A stretch of DNA of 8,975 bases, taken from contig JAMFRX010000623.1 of NCBI GenBank assembly GCA_026224995.1, positions 1-8,975 on the forward strand, read 5' to 3'. The notes beneath the pieces are model-generated. The model was not told the DNA's origin and ran no database searches. It saw nothing but the letters and a program-made list of their open reading frames with translations. The position numbers and the translations under genes were made by a program. Each line of letters begins with the position of its first letter. Position 1 is the stretch's first letter. Source of the stretch: Puia dinghuensis (GTDB lineage: Bacteria; Bacteroidota; Bacteroidia; Chitinophagales; Chitinophagaceae). Positions 7,227 to 8,975 of this stretch are shown here, piece after piece.

Positions 7227-7655
7227 ATGCAACAGATCCATATTTTGCTGGTCGACGACAACGAGGGGGATATCCTGCTGACCCGGGAGGCCCTCGACGA
7301 AGCCCGCATCATCAACAAGATATCCATCGCCTACGACGGCCTGGAAGCCCTCCGGTTCTTAAAATCGGATAGGGGCGGCGCCAATACGCCCGACCTTATC
7401 CTCATGGACATCAACCTGCCCAAGATGAACGGAACCGAAGTGCTGGGTATCATAAAGACAGATCCTGATCTCAAGCGTATCCCGGTGATCATGCTCACAA
7501 CCTCTTCCGCTGAGAAAGATATCCTGACGTCTTACGATAACTATGCCAACTGCTATATCACCAAGCCTGTAGACCTGGACCGGTTCATGGACGTGATAAG
7601 GACGATAGAGGATTTCTGGATCAGTATTGTGAAACTTCCTAAATCCGTTCAATAA
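7227..7655 (+). CDS. Single-domain response regulator (CheY/Rcp1-like receiver)
   Basis: This 142-residue protein is one receiver domain with no output domain. The acidic pocket is Asp10-Asp11 in LLVDDNEGD, the phospho-acceptor is Asp61 in LILMDINLPKMNG, the switch Thr is Thr91 or Thr92 in VIMLTTSSAEKD, and the conserved Lys is Lys113 in ITKPVD. The DDNEGD opening and the overall shape resemble Rcp1, the small partner of cyanobacterial phytochrome kinases. That fits the H-box subtype of the kinase encoded 11 bases upstream. It probably acts by protein contact or as a phosphate shuttle to another kinase, not by binding DNA. The hybrid kinase gene starts on the base after its stop codon (TAAATG), so the three genes form one operon. 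The C-terminal tail after about residue 130 is hydrophobic and then basic, and is not part of the core fold. Confidence 0.94.
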   Translation: MQQIHILLVDDNEGDILLTREALDEARIINKISIAYDGLEALRFLKSDRGGANTPDLILMDINLPKMNGTEVLGIIKTDPDLKRIPVIMLTTSSAEKDILTSYDNYANCYITKPVDLDRFMDVIRTIEDFWISIVKLPKSVQ

Positions 7656-8975
7656 ATGACGGAAGACAGTCAACCTATCCGCATCCTCGTTGTCGAAGAC
7701 AACCCGGGCGATCTCTTTCTGCTGGAAGAAGCCCTGCACGGCACCGACCTGCAGATCGCGGAGATCGTCCATGCCGGCACCCTGGCCGAAGCCAAACAGA
7801 CCCTGGCTAACCGAAAGATGGATCTCGTGTTCCTCGACCTTAGCCTGCCCGACAGCTTTGGGCTCGAGTCCTATACCCGGTTGCAGCCCGTCACCCAACG
7901 GGTTGCCCTGATCGTGCTCACGGGTCTCAACGATACCAAATTAGCCTTACAAGCGCTGGTAATGGGCGCACAGGACTACCTGATCAAGGGCGACTTCGAC
8001 GAGAAGCTGCTGTCACGCGCCATCCGCTATTCTCTGGAACGTATGCGCAACCTGCAATACCTGCGCGAAAGCGAAGAACGCTACCGGGAGCTGTTCAACA
8101 ACAACCCCATGCCCATGTGGGTATTCGACGCCACGGACCTGTGCTTCCTCGAAGCCAACGGCGCCGCGGTGCAGCATTACGGCTATACCCAGGAAGAGTT
8201 CCTCAACAAGAGCCTCGCCAACATGCGCCTTAACGGCGACCGCGAGGAGCTGCTGAAGGAGGTGGAGGGCATCCGCCATACCCGCAACAGCGTGAAGAAA
8301 GGCATCCTCCGGCACGTAAAAAAGAACGGGGATATCATCTTCGTCGACATCGCCTGGCACTGGATAAGCTACAAGGACCGCCCCGCCGTGCTGGTGCTGG
8401 CCAATGACGTTACCGAACGTATCGTGCTGGAGAATGAGCTCAACGAACAGCGTCTTACCCGGCAGCGGCAGATCACCGAAGCCGTGATCCTCGCGCAGGA
8501 AAAAGAACGCACCGAGATCGGCAAAGAGCTGCACGACAACGTCAACCAGATCCTGGGAGCCAGCAACCTGTACATCAACACCGCCATGACCGACGAAGAG
8601 ATGCGGCAGGAGCTGCTGGAACGCAGCACCCAGCTAGTGAGCAAGGCCATCAACGAGATCCGCAAGATCTCCAAGTCCCTGATCACCCCCGGCCTGCGGG
8701 AGATCGGCCTCATCGACTCCATAGAAGATATCATCGACGACATGAAATTCGCCAAGGAAGACCTGCAGATCGACCTGGACCTTCAGAACATCTACGAAGA
8801 ACAGATCGAAGACCGCCGGAAGCTGACGCTCTTCCGCATCGTACAGGAACAGCTGAACAATATCGTCAAGCATGCCAAGGCTACCCGCGTGCTGATCCGG
8901 CTTTCCATGGAAGGCTCCAATATCGTGCTGACCGTAGGCGACAACGGGATTGGCTTCGACACCAGCAGACACCGA
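7656..8975 (+). CDS. Hybrid signalling kinase, receiver-PAS-HisKA_3-HATPase_c, 3' end missing
   Basis: The frame opens with ATG 7656, directly after the TAA of the preceding gene, and stays open to the last base, giving 440 visible residues. A receiver domain (about 8-125) has Glu14-Asp15, phospho-acceptor Asp61 in FLDLSLPDS, Thr89 and Lys111 in YLIKGD. A PAS domain (about 138-256) ends NDVTER. The kinase core is of the NarX/DegS type: the H-box EKERTEIGKELHDNVNQ gives His293, the N-box EQLNNIVKHA gives Asn402, and G1 is DNGIGF at 429-434. The G2 box and stop lie beyond the window; in this family only a few dozen residues usually remain. No membrane segment is present, so it is cytoplasmic and likely switched by phosphorylation of its own receiver, with the upstream membrane kinase the natural donor. 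HisKA_3 kinases normally phosphorylate LuxR/NarL-type DNA-binding regulators, so such a gene may lie downstream. The PAS domain resembles that of the upstream kinase. Confidence 0.92.
   Translation, partial: MTEDSQPIRILVVEDNPGDLFLLEEALHGTDLQIAEIVHAGTLAEAKQTLANRKMDLVFLDLSLPDSFGLESYTRLQPVTQRVALIVLTGLNDTKLALQALVMGAQDYLIKGDFDEKLLSRAIRYSLERMRNLQYLRESEERYRELFNNNPMPMWVFDATDLCFLEANGAAVQHYGYTQEEFLNKSLANMRLNGDREELLKEVEGIRHTRNSVKKGILRHVKKNGDIIFVDIAWHWISYKDRPAVLVLANDVTERIVLENELNEQRLTRQRQITEAVILAQEKERTEIGKELHDNVNQILGASNLYINTAMTDEEMRQELLERSTQLVSKAINEIRKISKSLITPGLREIGLIDSIEDIIDDMKFAKEDLQIDLDLQNIYEEQIEDRRKLTLFRIVQEQLNNIVKHAKATRVLIRLSMEGSNIVLTVGDNGIGFDTSRHR

Noticed and set aside
7359..7898. 179-codon minus-strand open frame
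   Set aside because: It spans the junction of two clear plus-strand receiver domains and has no motif of its own.
8013..8534. 173-codon minus-strand open frame, with further overlapping ones at 8369-8755 and 8634-8972
   Set aside because: All are antisense to the hybrid kinase, whose receiver, PAS and kinase motifs are continuous across this stretch on the plus strand.
1..8975. CRISPR array, tRNA, transposase, phage or defence genes
   Set aside because: No regular spaced repeats, cloverleaf-like sequence, terminal inverted repeats or matching protein motifs were seen on either strand.

Overview
The window looks like a chromosomal segment from a GC-rich member of the phylum Bacteroidota, most likely of the Chitinophagaceae type. 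This rests on family content and style. There is a secreted-type zinc metalloprotease of the DUF5117/DUF4953 class that is abundant in this phylum, a signal peptide ending in Asn-Ala-Gln, and start codons without convincing Shine-Dalgarno sequences. The signalling genes combine CHASE3/PAS kinases with stand-alone receivers. The assignment is inference; there is no rRNA or marker gene to prove it. All genes lie on the + strand. No tRNA, rRNA, CRISPR array, insertion sequence or phage gene was seen.

Region 1 (1-3125) holds two genes with a 20-base gap: the 3' three quarters or so of a metzincin-like metalloprotease, cut by the left window edge, and a complete exported lactonase-fold (six-phosphogluconolactonase-like) beta-propeller. 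A small cluster of TTATCCT repeats sits on the gap and the second start. Region 2 (3126-3344) is a 219-base AT-rich intergenic stretch with palindromes and an 11-base tandem direct repeat; it is the likely control region for the next pair.

Region 3 (3345-5326) is a translationally coupled pair (TAATG overlap): a ChbG/HpnK (YdjC-fold) carbohydrate deacetylase and a GT-B family 4 glycosyltransferase. Together they suggest assembly or trimming of an amino-sugar-containing glycan or glycolipid. Region 4 (5327-5406) is a short intergenic stretch with an imperfect dyad.

Region 5 (5407-8975) is a compact signalling operon. It encodes a membrane CHASE3-PAS histidine kinase, a single-domain CheY/Rcp1-like response regulator 11 bases downstream, and then, with no gap at all (TAAATG), a soluble hybrid protein with an N-terminal receiver, a PAS domain and a NarL/DegS-type (HisKA_3) kinase core, cut by the right window edge. 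The two PAS domains are clearly related. The simplest reading is a cascade in which the membrane kinase addresses the free receiver and/or the receiver at the front of the second kinase, which then acts on a regulator outside the window.

Nothing here is clearly a new biological system. The most interesting parts are the kinase-to-kinase arrangement and the small repeated or dyad sites in front of the operons.
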